Positions 52,692 through 61,341 of a stretch of DNA of 64,000 bases are shown piece after piece. A program made the translations under genes and the position numbers. The stretch comes from Pseudomonas sp. GD04019 (GTDB lineage: Bacteria; Pseudomonadota; Gammaproteobacteria; Pseudomonadales; Pseudomonadaceae): assembly GCF_029837695.1 (NCBI RefSeq), contig NZ_JAOEEA010000003.1, forward strand, positions 124,001 through 188,000, given 5' to 3'. The notes under the pieces were generated by a model that was given only the letters and a program-made list of their open reading frames with translations, had not been told where the DNA came from and searched no databases. Each line of letters starts with the position of its first letter. Position 1 is the stretch's first letter.

Positions 52692-54530
52692 ATGCCCGAT
52701 TACCGCTCGAAAACCTCCACCCACGGCCGCAACATGGCCGGCGCCCGCGCCCTGTGGCGCGCCACCGGGATGAAGGACGAAGACTTCAAGAAGCCGATCA
52801 TCGCCATCTCCAACTCCTTCACCCAGTTCGTGCCCGGCCACGTGCACCTGAAGGACCTGGGTCAGCTGGTCGCCCGCGAGATCGAGAAACACGGCGGCGT
52901 GGCGAAAGAGTTCAACACCATCGCCGTGGACGACGGCATCGCCATGGGCCACGACGGCATGCTCTATTCGCTGCCGAGCCGCGAGATCATCGCCGACTCC
53001 GTGGAGTACATGGTCAACGCCCACTGCGCCGACGCCATCGTGTGCATCTCCAACTGCGACAAGATCACCCCCGGCATGCTGATGGCCGCCCTGCGCCTGA
53101 ACATCCCGGTGGTGTTCGTCTCCGGCGGCCCGATGGAAGCCGGCAAGACCAAGCTGGCCAACCACGGCCTGGACCTGGTCGACGCCATGGTGGTGGCCGC
53201 CGACGACTCCTGCTCCGACGAAAAAGTCGCCGAGTACGAGCGCAGCGCCTGCCCGACCTGCGGCAGCTGCTCCGGTATGTTCACCGCCAACTCGATGAAC
53301 TGCCTGACCGAGGCTCTGGGCCTGTCGCTGCCGGGCAACGGTTCGACCCTGGCCACCCACGCCGACCGCGAGCAGCTGTTCCTGCGCGCCGGCCGCCTGG
53401 CCGTCGAGCTGTGCCAGCGCTACTACGGCGAAGGCGACGAATCCGTGCTGCCGCGCAACGTCGCCAGCTTCAAGGCGTTCGAGAACGCCATGACCCTGGA
53501 CATCGCCATGGGCGGTTCCACCAACACCATCCTGCACCTGCTGGCCGCCGCCCAGGAGGCGGAGATCGCCTTCGACCTGCGCGACATCGATCGCCTGTCG
53601 CGCAAGGTGCCGCAGCTGTGCAAGGTGGCGCCGAACATCCAGAAGTACCACATGGAAGACGTGCACCGCGCCGGCGGCATCTTCTCCATCCTCGGCGAGC
53701 TGGCCCGTGGCGGCCTGCTGCACACCGACGTGCCGACCGTGCACAGCCCGAGCATTGCCGACGCCATCGCCGAGTGGGACATCACCCAGACCCAGGACGA
53801 GAAGGTGCACACCTTCTTCAAGGCCGGCCCCGCCGGCATCCCGACCCAGACCGCGTTCAGCCAGAGCACCCGCTGGGAAACCCTGGATGACGACCGTGCC
53901 GAAGGCTGCATCCGCTCGGTCGAGCACGCCTACTCGCAGGAAGGCGGCCTGGCCGTGCTGTACGGCAACATCGCCCTCGACGGCTGCGTGGTGAAGACCG
54001 CCGGTGTCGACGAGTCGATCCACGTGTTCGAAGGCAACGCCAAGATCTTCGAGAGCCAGGACAGCGCTGTTAAAGGCATCCTCGCCGACGAAGTGAAGGC
54101 CGGCGACATCGTGATCATCCGCTACGAAGGCCCGAAAGGCGGCCCGGGCATGCAGGAAATGCTGTATCCGACCAGCTACCTGAAGTCCAAGGGCCTGGGC
54201 AAGGCCTGCGCCCTGCTCACCGACGGCCGCTTCTCCGGCGGCACCTCGGGCCTGTCCATCGGCCACGCCTCGCCGGAAGCCGCCGCAGGCGGCGCCATCG
54301 GCCTGGTACGTGACGGCGACAAGGTGCTGATCGACATCCCCAACCGCAGCATCAACCTGCTGGTCAGCGATGAAGAACTGGCCGCCCGCCGCATCGAGCA
54401 GGACAAGAAGGGCTGGAAGCCGGTTGCCCCGCGCGCGCGCAAGGTGACTACCGCGCTCAAGGCCTACGCCCTGCTGGCCACCAGCGCCGACAAGGGCGCG
54501 GTGCGCGACAAGGCTATGCTGGACGGCTGA
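52692..54530 (+). CDS. ilvD: dihydroxy-acid dehydratase
   Basis: 612 aa, the long [4Fe-4S]-type enzyme. Cluster cysteines in [13 protein letters not shown] and [20 protein letters not shown], plus [14 protein letters not shown], and near the C-terminus [20 protein letters not shown]. It dehydrates 2,3-dihydroxy-isovalerate and -methylvalerate in branched-chain amino-acid synthesis. Stand-alone gene with its own terminator. Confidence 0.97.
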   Translation: MPDYRSKTSTHGRNMAGARALWRATGMKDEDFKKPIIAISNSFTQFVPGHVHLKDLGQLVAREIEKHGGVAKEFNTIAVDDGIAMGHDGMLYSLPSREIIADSVEYMVNAHCADAIVCISNCDKITPGMLMAALRLNIPVVFVSGGPMEAGKTKLANHGLDLVDAMVVAADDSCSDEKVAEYERSACPTCGSCSGMFTANSMNCLTEALGLSLPGNGSTLATHADREQLFLRAGRLAVELCQRYYGEGDESVLPRNVASFKAFENAMTLDIAMGGSTNTILHLLAAAQEAEIAFDLRDIDRLSRKVPQLCKVAPNIQKYHMEDVHRAGGIFSILGELARGGLLHTDVPTVHSPSIADAIAEWDITQTQDEKVHTFFKAGPAGIPTQTAFSQSTRWETLDDDRAEGCIRSVEHAYSQEGGLAVLYGNIALDGCVVKTAGVDESIHVFEGNAKIFESQDSAVKGILADEVKAGDIVIIRYEGPKGGPGMQEMLYPTSYLKSKGLGKACALLTDGRFSGGTSGLSIGHASPEAAAGGAIGLVRDGDKVLIDIPNRSINLLVSDEELAARRIEQDKKGWKPVAPRARKVTTALKAYALLATSADKGAVRDKAMLDG

Positions 54531-54541
54531 TCCGCTCTACA

Positions 54542-54562
54542 CCCTCTCCCTCTGGGAGAGGG
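54542..54562. repeat. CCCTCTCCC-type palindromic repeat (family A, copy 4)
   Basis: CCCTCTCCC-TCT-GGGAGAGGG, 12 bp after the ilvD stop, followed by CTGGGGTGAGGG as in the other copies. Confidence 0.75.
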
Positions 54563-54594
54563 CTGGGGTGAGGGTCTCCCAGTCAACACGCGCC

Positions 54595-54617
54595 AAGCCC
54601 GGCCCAGCGCCGGGCTT
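54595..54617 (+). terminator. ilvD terminator-like hairpin
   Basis: AAGCCCGGC, loop CCAGC, GCCGGGCTT, then CTGCTGTG; 9-bp stem with a weak tail. Confidence 0.6.
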
Positions 54618-54624
54618 CTGCTGT

Positions 54625-54674
54625 GTAGGGCGGGCGAAACCCGCAATCGGTCACGCGGGTTTCACCCGCCCTAC
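54625..54674. repeat. GTAGGGCGGG-type inverted repeat (family B)
   Basis: 20-bp arms with one mismatch (54625-54644 and 54655-54674), 10-bp centre. GTAGGGCGGG...AAACCCGC is a common dispersed intergenic element in pseudomonads. It ends 12 bp before the phosphoesterase ATG and could affect its expression. Confidence 0.75.
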
Positions 54675-54685
54675 GGGAGAGCCGC

Positions 54686-55144
54686 ATGAAGATCGGCCTG
54701 ATCAGCGACACCCACGGCCTGCTGCGCCCCGAGGCACTGGTGGCGCTGCAGGGTTGTGCGCATATTCTGCACGCCGGGGATATCGGTAAACCGGAGATTC
54801 TCGATGCCCTGCGCGAGCTGGCGCCACTGACCGTAGTGCGCGGCAACAATGACGAGGGGCTGGACTGGGCCGCCGAGTTGCCGCAGCAAGCCACGCTGCG
54901 GCTCGGCGGGGTCGGCCTGTACGTGGTGCACGAGCTTGCCCATGTGCCGGCGCAGTTGCCGGAGGGCGTGCGCGTGGTGATCACCGGCCATTCGCACAAG
55001 CCGCTGATCGAGGAGCGCGCCGGCCTGCTGTGGATCAATCCCGGCAGCGCCGGACCACGGCGCTTCAAGCTGCCGATCAGCGTCGCCCTGCTGCATATCG
55101 ACCATGGCGAGCCGCGCGCCGAGCTGGTCGAACTCCAGCCTTGA
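54686..55144 (+). CDS. YfcE-like metallophosphoesterase
   Basis: 152 aa. Calcineurin-like motifs: MKIGLISDTHGLL (DxH), HAGDIG (GD), VRGNNDE (GNxD/E), VITGHSHKPL (GHSH) and a final NPGSAG. The small size matches YfcE/MJ0936-type phosphodiesterases with activity on bis-pNPP and no known natural substrate. It lies alone, downstream of family A and B repeats. Confidence 0.9.
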   Translation: MKIGLISDTHGLLRPEALVALQGCAHILHAGDIGKPEILDALRELAPLTVVRGNNDEGLDWAAELPQQATLRLGGVGLYVVHELAHVPAQLPEGVRVVITGHSHKPLIEERAGLLWINPGSAGPRRFKLPISVALLHIDHGEPRAELVELQP

Positions 55145-55153
55145 ACACTGGGC

Positions 55154-55798
55154 TCAGCTGACCCCGGTATAGCGGTCGGCGCGGTGGTTGATCGCCAGCA
55201 CCAGGTTGAGCATCACCGCACCGAGCACCGACAGGGCCACCTTGTCCGGCGTCACCACGAACACCGCCGCCAGCACGATGACCGCGTCGATGGCCATCTG
55301 CACCGCGCCGGCGCGCAGGCCGAAGCGCTCCTGCAGGAACAGTGCGAGGATATTCACCCCGCCCAGACTCGCCCGGTGGCGGAACAGCATCAGCAGGCCC
55401 AGGCCCATGGCCGCGCCGCCGAATAGCGCGGCATAGAGTTCATTGAGATGGGTGAAGGCGACCCAGCCCGGGGTCAGCTCGGCCAGCAGCGACACCAGCA
55501 GCACCGCGCAGCCGGTGCGCAGGGTGAAGCCCCAGCCCAGGCGCCAGATGCCCAGCGCGTAGAACGGCAGGTTGACCAGGCAGAACACCAGGCCGAAGGG
55601 CCAGCCGGCCAGGTACTTGGCCAGGAAGGCCACGCCCACGGTGCCGCCGGTAAGCAGCCCGGCATGGCTGTAGAAGGCGATGCCCAGGGCCACCAGGGCG
55701 GTGCCGAACAGCAGGGCCAGGGCATCCTCCCAAAGCGGGTGGCGGACGAAGATGGCGGCGACGGTTTCCGCCTCGGGCGTATCGATAGGGTCGGTCAT
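55154..55798 (-). CDS. YitT-family membrane protein
   Basis: 214 aa from ATG 55798 (MTDPIDTPEAETVAA). Five to six TM helices; GTALVALGIAFYSHAGLLTGGTVGVAFLAKYL and GWGFTLRTGCAVLL match the DUF161/YitT domain (the G-G-x2-G at the TM1-TM2 turn). Transport function suspected but unproven. Leftward, 87 bp from folA. Confidence 0.85.
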   Translation of the reverse strand: MTDPIDTPEAETVAAIFVRHPLWEDALALLFGTALVALGIAFYSHAGLLTGGTVGVAFLAKYLAGWPFGLVFCLVNLPFYALGIWRLGWGFTLRTGCAVLLVSLLAELTPGWVAFTHLNELYAALFGGAAMGLGLLMLFRHRASLGGVNILALFLQERFGLRAGAVQMAIDAVIVLAAVFVVTPDKVALSVLGAVMLNLVLAINHRADRYTGVS

Positions 55799-55884
55799 GT
55801 GCGGATCTTGGCGGGGAAAGACAAAAGCATAGGGCGCCGCCTTCGCACGAAGGCGACGTCGATCAATGTCAGTGAAGAAAAGCC

Positions 55885-56397
55885 CTAGCGGCGCTGCCAG
55901 GTCTCGAAGCAATAGGCCGGCGCAGCGTCGGTCGCCTCATGCGCCTCGCTGTCGCTGCGCTGCCAGTCGCTCTCGGCGAACGCCGGGAACCAGGCATCGC
56001 CTTCCGGGTGCAGCGCCACGCGGGTCAGGTACAGGCGCGCGGCCTGGGCCAGCCCCTGCTCGTAGAGCTGGGCGCCGCCGATCAGCATCAGCTCATCCGC
56101 GCCCTGCTCGCGCGCCCATTCATCGGCGCGCAGGATGGCGGCGTCCAGCGACGGGAAGACTTCCGCCCCCTCCAACTGCAGCCCGGCCTGGCGACTGACC
56201 ACCAGGTTGAGCCGGCCCGGCAGCGGGCGGCCCAGCGAATCCCAGGTCTTGCGGCCCATGATGATCGGCTTGCCGAGGGTCTTGGCCTTGAAGTGCTTGA
56301 GGTCCGCCGGCAGGTGCCAGGGCAGCTGGTTGTCGCGGCCGATCACGCGGTTGTCGGCGAGGGCGGCGATCAGGCAGAGGGGAAGAGTCGTTTTCAT
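55885..56397 (-). CDS. folA: dihydrofolate reductase
   Basis: 170 aa. LIAALADNRVIGRDNQLPWHLPADLKHFKAKTLGKPIIMGRKTWDSLGRPLPGRLNLVVSR carries the W-H-LP loop, catalytic Asp in LPADLKHF and the NADPH-binding MGRKTWDSLG. The C-terminal YLTRVAL closes the sheet. It makes tetrahydrofolate and is the trimethoprim target. The order matches PA0350-0353 (from memory). Confidence 0.96.
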   Translation of the reverse strand: MKTTLPLCLIAALADNRVIGRDNQLPWHLPADLKHFKAKTLGKPIIMGRKTWDSLGRPLPGRLNLVVSRQAGLQLEGAEVFPSLDAAILRADEWAREQGADELMLIGGAQLYEQGLAQAARLYLTRVALHPEGDAWFPAFAESDWQRSDSEAHEATDAAPAYCFETWQRR

Positions 56398-56425
56398 GGG
56401 CGCGAGGATACCGACTGGCGCCGGC

Positions 56426-57613
56426 TCAAGCCACCTGGCTACTGCCCGGCCGCTTGCCGACCACCCGGTTGCGCCCCTGCTCCTTGGCCAGGTAAAGCGC
56501 CACGTCGGCCAGGCGCAGCGCGTCGGCCAGGCTCTGGTGCGGCTGCGGCACCAGCCAGGCCAGGCCGATGCTGAGGGTCACCACCGGCGCGATGTCGGAC
56601 TTGGCGTGCGCCAGGCCCAGGGCCTCCACCTCGGCGCGCAGCTGTTCGAGGATCGTCAGCACGGCGGCCTCGTCCAGGCCGTACCAGAGGCCGACGAACT
56701 CCTCGCCGCCGTAGCGCGCAGTCATGTCCAGCGGGCGCCGGGCCTGGGCGCCGATCACCCGGCCGACCCCGCGCAACGCCTCGTCGCCGGCGCTGTGGCC
56801 GTAGTGGTCGTTGTAGCGCTTGAAGAAGTCCACATCCATCATCACCACGGCGAGCGGCTGCTGCTCGCGCAGGGCCTGGCGCCAGCTGGCCTCGGCGCGC
56901 TCGCCGAAGGCGCGGCGGTTGAGCAGGCCGGTGAGCGAGTCCTTCTCCGCCAGGTCCTGCAGCAGGCCCTGGGCGAGGAAGTTCTGCCGCGTGGCGTATT
57001 CGAGGAAGTAGCAGCCCACCGAGCCGATCACGTTGGCCGTGCCCAGGAAGAACAGGTTGTACAGCAGCACCGCGCCATCCAGGTCGTTGATCAGCTCCAC
57101 CGTCAGGTAGGCGAGGAAGATCAGCCAGCCGCACAACGAGGCGACCACGAAACGCAGGCCGGTGAGGAAGTAGAAGAACACCGTGACCAGGATGATGCCC
57201 TCGTAGGGCAGGGGGTAGTCGTGGGCCCGGGCGACCCAGATGATGCCGACCACGCCCAGCCCGCAGAACAGCGCGCAGACCCCACCCAGCACCTGCAGAA
57301 GGCCGAGCAGGCGGCTCCGATAGGTAGCCAGCCAGGTCAGCAGCAGCATCGGCCCGATCACCCCCAGGCGGATCGTCAGCGTCTGGCTGCGCACCGCGCC
57401 CGGCAGGCTGATGGTGTCCAGCACGGCGAAGGCGAGGAACAACACGATGGCCACCAGCAGCGACCAGCGCATGCGGATCAGGAACACCCTGGCGTGGTAG
57501 CGGTTGTACGCCGCCTCCATCTCGCCGTCGAAACGCAGCAGGCGGAAGCCCTCGCGCAGCTGGCGCAGGTAGGGCGAGTCGTGGTTGACCCAATCCAGGT
57601 GGGGCAGCTTCAT
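56426..57613 (-). CDS. membrane-bound diguanylate cyclase
   Basis: 395 aa from ATG 57613. A soluble N-terminus (1-45) is followed by about six TM helices (50-205) forming an unassigned membrane sensor, then a coiled linker and a GGDEF domain (about 225-385). Active site GGEEF at 302-306 is canonical, and the inhibitory I-site RxxD is present five residues upstream (Arg293-Asp296). It should therefore make c-di-GMP with product feedback. MMDVDFFKRYNDHYGHSAGDEAL is intact. A single gene with no obvious partner. Confidence 0.92.
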   Translation of the reverse strand: MKLPHLDWVNHDSPYLRQLREGFRLLRFDGEMEAAYNRYHARVFLIRMRWSLLVAIVLFLAFAVLDTISLPGAVRSQTLTIRLGVIGPMLLLTWLATYRSRLLGLLQVLGGVCALFCGLGVVGIIWVARAHDYPLPYEGIILVTVFFYFLTGLRFVVASLCGWLIFLAYLTVELINDLDGAVLLYNLFFLGTANVIGSVGCYFLEYATRQNFLAQGLLQDLAEKDSLTGLLNRRAFGERAEASWRQALREQQPLAVVMMDVDFFKRYNDHYGHSAGDEALRGVGRVIGAQARRPLDMTARYGGEEFVGLWYGLDEAAVLTILEQLRAEVEALGLAHAKSDIAPVVTLSIGLAWLVPQPHQSLADALRLADVALYLAKEQGRNRVVGKRPGSSQVA

Positions 57614-57740
57614 GGCAGCGCTCTTCTCGTTGTTCTGCCTGAAGCCTAGCCGCAGCCGGCGGCGCGTCACAACTCGGGCTTTTCCCCAGTGGTGGCGCAG
57701 CGGTTATGCTTTGGCCCTCGACCCGCAGACGGAACGCCGC

Positions 57741-59135
57741 GTGACAGACAGTCCCCCGCCTCCCCGCTCGCGCCTGCAGCGCCTCTGGCTGTGCGAAGCC
57801 ATTCGCCTGCGCGAGGACCACGCCGGGCCGCTGGAAGATGCCGAGGCCAATCGCCTGGCACGCCAGGCCGATGGCGACCTGGCGAGCCGCATCGAGGCCC
57901 GCGCCCTGTTCCTGGCCAAGCGCGATGGCCAGCTTCAGGCTCAGCGTCACTGGCTGCAGGGTGCACGCCTGGCGCTAACAGCCCTGCTGATCCTGGCCCT
58001 GGTCGGCGGCGCCGGCCTGGCCCTGGCGGCCCTGGGCGAGGGCAGCCGCCCGGTCAACGTGTTCTGGGCCCTCGGCAGCCTGCTCGGCATTCATCTGCTG
58101 ACCCTGCTGGGCTGGCTGCTCGGCATCGCCTTCGCCGGCGAACACCAGGCCGCCCTCGGCCGCCTCTGGCTGTGGCTCAGCGAGAAGCTGGCGCGCGACG
58201 CCGCAGCCGCCCAGCTCGGCCCGGCGCTGGTCCTGCTGCTGCAGCGCCGTCGCCTCAACCGCTGGCTGCTCGGCGCCCTGGTCCACGGCCTGTGGCTGGT
58301 GGCGCTGCTCGCCGCCGCGCTGATGCTGCTGCTCCTGCTCAGCACCCGGCGCTACGGCTTCGTCTGGGAGACCACGCTGCTCGGCAGCGATGCCTTCGTC
58401 GCCCTCACCCATCTGCTCGGCGCCCTGCCCGCCCTGCTCGGCCTCCCGCTGCCGGATGTCGACACCATCCGCGCCAGCGGCGAATCCGCCCTTGCTGTGG
58501 AAACGGCGCGGCATGCCTGGGCCGGCTGGCTGCTCGGCGTGCTGCTGGTGTTCGGCCTGCTGCCGCGCGCCCTGCTCCTGCTGCTGTGCCTGTGGCGCTG
58601 GTGGCATGGCAGCGCGCGCCTGCGCCTGGACCTCACCCTGCCGAGCTACCGCCTGCTGGCCGAGCGCCTGCAACCACCGGCCGAACGCCTCGGCGTGCTG
58701 GATGCGGAGCCGCAGGCGCTGCACCAACCGCAGGGTGGGCGCAGTGCACTGGCCACGGCCGGCGCCCTGCTGGTGGCGGTGGAGCTGGATAACAGCCGAC
58801 CCTGGCCGCCACAGTTGGGCAAGGGCGTGGCCGATGCCGGGGTGCTGGACAGCCGCGAACAGCGCCAGCACCTGCTCGACCAGCTGAGCCGTTTCCCCCC
58901 GGCGCGCCTGGCCATCGCCGTCGACCCGCGGCGCTCGCCGGATCGCGGCACCCTGGCGCTGCTCGGCGAGCTGTCGCGCACGGCCGCCGCCACGCGCATC
59001 TGGTTGCTGCCGCCACCACCCGGCGAGGCGCTGGACAGCCAGCGCCTGGGCGACTGGCACGAAGGCCTGGCGCGCCTCGACCTGGCCTTCTCCGATTCGG
59101 CGCCACTGGCCTGGCTGGAGACTGGACATGACTGA
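57741..59135 (+). CDS. DUF2868 membrane protein
   Basis: 464 aa from a GTG at 57741 that follows GCCGC (weak ribosome site); ATG alternatives are not better. N-terminal conserved RLWLCEAIRLREDHAGPLEDAEANRLARQ, then four or more TM segments (about 75-100, 110-135, 170-195, 265-290). A hydrophilic Arg/Leu-rich C-terminal half (about 300-464) contains RLAIAVDPRRSPDRGTL. It is encoded directly before a DUF3482 GTPase, as in many proteobacteria, so the two probably work together at the membrane. Function unknown. Confidence 0.82.
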   Translation: MTDSPPPPRSRLQRLWLCEAIRLREDHAGPLEDAEANRLARQADGDLASRIEARALFLAKRDGQLQAQRHWLQGARLALTALLILALVGGAGLALAALGEGSRPVNVFWALGSLLGIHLLTLLGWLLGIAFAGEHQAALGRLWLWLSEKLARDAAAAQLGPALVLLLQRRRLNRWLLGALVHGLWLVALLAAALMLLLLLSTRRYGFVWETTLLGSDAFVALTHLLGALPALLGLPLPDVDTIRASGESALAVETARHAWAGWLLGVLLVFGLLPRALLLLLCLWRWWHGSARLRLDLTLPSYRLLAERLQPPAERLGVLDAEPQALHQPQGGRSALATAGALLVAVELDNSRPWPPQLGKGVADAGVLDSREQRQHLLDQLSRFPPARLAIAVDPRRSPDRGTLALLGELSRTAAATRIWLLPPPPGEALDSQRLGDWHEGLARLDLAFSDSAPLAWLETGHD

Positions 59136-59140
59136 TCGCA

Positions 59141-59195
59141 TAGCCCGGATGCAACCGGGAAGCAGGCAGCTCCACCCCGGATTACATCCGGGCTA
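59141..59195. repeat. TAGCCCGGATG-type inverted repeat (family C)
   Basis: TAGCCCGGATG (59141-59151) and CATCCGGGCTA (59185-59195), 11-bp perfect arms with further partial pairing inside. A common dispersed pseudomonad intergenic element. It separates DUF2868 and DUF3482 genes and ends 17 bp before the latter's ATG. Confidence 0.75.
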
Positions 59196-59212
59196 CGAAC
59201 TGGAGCGCGGCC

Positions 59213-60586
59213 ATGACTAAACCGCTGCGCCTGGCCGTGGTCGGCCACACCAATGTCGGCAAGACCTCGCTGCTACGCACCTTGCTGCGCGATGTCGGCT
59301 TCGGCGAGGTCTCGCACCGGCCCAGCACCACCCGCCACGTGGAAGGCGCGCGCCTGTCGGTGGGCGGCGAAGCGCTGCTGGAGCTGTACGACACCCCCGG
59401 CCTGGAAGACGCCATCGCCCTGCTCGACTACCTGGAACGCCTGGAGCGGCCCGGCGAGCGCCTGGACGGCCCGGCGCGTATCGCCCGCTTCCTCGACAGC
59501 GCCGAGGTGCGTCAGCGCTTCGAGCAGGAGGCCAAGGTGCTGCGCCAACTGCTGGCCAGCGACGCCGGGCTGTACGTGATTGACGCCCGTGAGCCGGTGC
59601 TGGCCAAGTACCGCGACGAGCTGCAGGTGCTGGCCGGTTGCGGCAAGCCGCTGCTGCCGGTGCTCAACTTCGGTGCCGCGGCGGCCCAGCGCGAGCCTGA
59701 GTGGCGCGAGGCCCTGGCCCGTTTCGGCCTGCATGCGCGGGTGGCGTTCGACACGGTGGCGCCGCCGCTGGACGGCGAGCGCCGCCTGTACGAGAGTCTG
59801 GCCCTGCTGGTGGAACCGGCGCGGCCGCAACTGGAGCGGCTGATCCTCGACCACGAGGCCCAGGACGCCGCCCGCCACCAGGCCGGCGCGCGGCTGATCG
59901 CCGAGCTGCTGGTGGACTGCGCGGCCTGCCGGCGCAGCGTGGCGGCCCAGCCGCAGATCGAACAGGGCGAGATCGCCGCCCTGCATCAGGTCATCCGCCG
60001 CCGCGAACAGCAGTGCGTCGAGGCCCTGCTGCGCCTGTATGCCTTCCGTTCGGACGACGCCCAGGCCGGCGACCTACCGCTGACGGACGGGCGCTGGGGC
60101 GACGACCTGTTCAACCCGGAGACCCTGCGCCAGCTCGGCGTGAAGGTCGGCGGCGGCATGGCTGCCGGTGCGGCCACCGGGGTGGGCATCGACCTGCTGG
60201 TGGGCGGCGTGACCCTGGGCGCGGCCGCGCTGCTTGGCGCCCTGGCCGGAGGCGGGCTGCAGACCGCGCGCAACTTCGGCGGCCGTCTGCTCGGCAAGTT
60301 CAAGGGCCAGCGCGAGCTGACGGTGGACGACAATGTGCTGCGCCTGCTCGCCCTGCGCCAGCGCCAGCTGCTGGCCGCCCTGCTCGCCCGCGGCCATGCG
60401 GCGACCGCGGCGATCCGCCTGGACCAGCCGCAGGACAGCGCCTGGCGCGAGGCCCGCCTGCCCGAGGCCCTGCGTCGGGCGCGGGCGCATCCCGAATGGT
60501 CATCGCTGAATCCCGCTGCGCGCCTGGAGCAGGCCGAGCGGCGTGACCAGGTGGATGCCCTGACCGGCGAGCTGCTCGGCGCCTGA
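59213..60586 (+). CDS. DUF3482 Era-like GTPase
   Basis: 457 aa. The N-terminal G domain has G1 VVGHTNVGKTSLLRT (about 10-24), a T-loop PSTTRHVEG and G3 LYDTPGLED. G4 is unusual: the LPVLNFGAA segment stands where N/TKxD is expected, so nucleotide specificity may differ. The DUF3482 helical C-terminal half contains a glycine-rich hydrophobic hairpin (VGGGMAAGAATGVGIDLLVGGVTLGAAALLGALAGG, about 300-335) that could insert into membrane. Partner of the DUF2868 membrane protein by gene order. Function unknown. Confidence 0.85.
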   Translation: MTKPLRLAVVGHTNVGKTSLLRTLLRDVGFGEVSHRPSTTRHVEGARLSVGGEALLELYDTPGLEDAIALLDYLERLERPGERLDGPARIARFLDSAEVRQRFEQEAKVLRQLLASDAGLYVIDAREPVLAKYRDELQVLAGCGKPLLPVLNFGAAAAQREPEWREALARFGLHARVAFDTVAPPLDGERRLYESLALLVEPARPQLERLILDHEAQDAARHQAGARLIAELLVDCAACRRSVAAQPQIEQGEIAALHQVIRRREQQCVEALLRLYAFRSDDAQAGDLPLTDGRWGDDLFNPETLRQLGVKVGGGMAAGAATGVGIDLLVGGVTLGAAALLGALAGGGLQTARNFGGRLLGKFKGQRELTVDDNVLRLLALRQRQLLAALLARGHAATAAIRLDQPQDSAWREARLPEALRRARAHPEWSSLNPAARLEQAERRDQVDALTGELLGA

Positions 60587-60777
60587 GCGCCGTCAGCGCA
60601 ATTGGTTGGCGCGGATGATGGCATCGACCAGCCCGGGCAGGGGCACTCGGCGAAGGTGGCGGCGAAGCTGCGGCTGACGCTCTGTGAAAACTCTCGCCGC
60701 GCATTGCGCCAGGTCCATCCGTGCCAGGTGTATGGGCCGATCACGGCAACTGGCGTTTCAGCCTCGCGACGGACCGC
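60587..60777. other. possible degraded gene end downstream of the phosphonate cluster
   Basis: 191 bp between convergent genes. On the leftward strand one frame (60593-60718) gives 41 residues ending LPGLVDAIIRANQLR and stopping in frame, while the frame before it (up to 60780) gives a different peptide. The pattern could be the frameshifted 3' end of a lost gene, but no family can be named and it may be chance. Confidence 0.25.
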
Positions 60778-61341
60778 TTAGGACTGCGCCAGCACCCGCG
60801 TGGCCAGGGCCTCCAGCCAGGCCAGATCAGCCGCTGGCCGGCCGGGTACCTTGGCCGCCTCGTCCCAGCGGCGCAGGCGCAGGCTATCGGCGAACAGCGG
60901 ATCGCGCTCGAAGGCATCGGCCTGCGCCTCGCTCATCGGTCCGCCCTGCCAGCTCAGCGTCTGCAGACTGGCCGGGCTGAGCGCCTCCAGATAGCCCGCC
61001 TCGCGCCGGCACAGGTAGCGCTTGGCCTCGACATGCAACGCCACCAGGCCGCTGAGCCGTTCGGAGAAGCCCAGGCCGCGCAGCCAGCGCGCGCCGACCC
61101 GCTCGTGGCCCTGGCGACCGAGACCGGCCATGCTGTTGTGCGCCGCAGGTGGCACGCAGAAGTGGCCGACGTCGTGGCAGAAGGCGGCGAGGATCAGCTC
61201 CTCGTCGGCGCCTTCGTCACGCGCCAGCTGGGCGGCCTGGACCATGTGCTCGAGCTGGCTGACCGCCTCGCCGATGTAGTCGGCCTGGGCCTGCTGGCGG
61301 CACAGGGCGAACAGCTCGGCCACCGCCAGCGCGGCACTCAC
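60778..61341 (-). CDS. PhnZ-like HD-domain oxygenase of phosphonate catabolism
   Basis: 187 aa from a GTG at 61341 overlapping the oxidoreductase stop (GTGA); the longer reading is antisense-like noise. HD domain with His32, His56-Asp57 and His60 (CHDVGH). Tyr22 and Glu25 in ADYIGEAVSQLEH keep exactly the Y-x2-E-x6-H spacing of PhnZ (Y24/E27/H34 there), in which they gate a mixed-valence di-iron site. This places the protein in the phosphonate-operon HD family (TIGR03276-type). PhnZ cleaves the C-P bond of (R)-1-hydroxy-2-aminoethylphosphonate to glycine and phosphate. The usual hydroxylase partner PhnY is not in the window. Confidence 0.82.
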   Translation of the reverse strand: MSAALAVAELFALCRQQAQADYIGEAVSQLEHMVQAAQLARDEGADEELILAAFCHDVGHFCVPPAAHNSMAGLGRQGHERVGARWLRGLGFSERLSGLVALHVEAKRYLCRREAGYLEALSPASLQTLSWQGGPMSEAQADAFERDPLFADSLRLRRWDEAAKVPGRPAADLAWLEALATRVLAQS

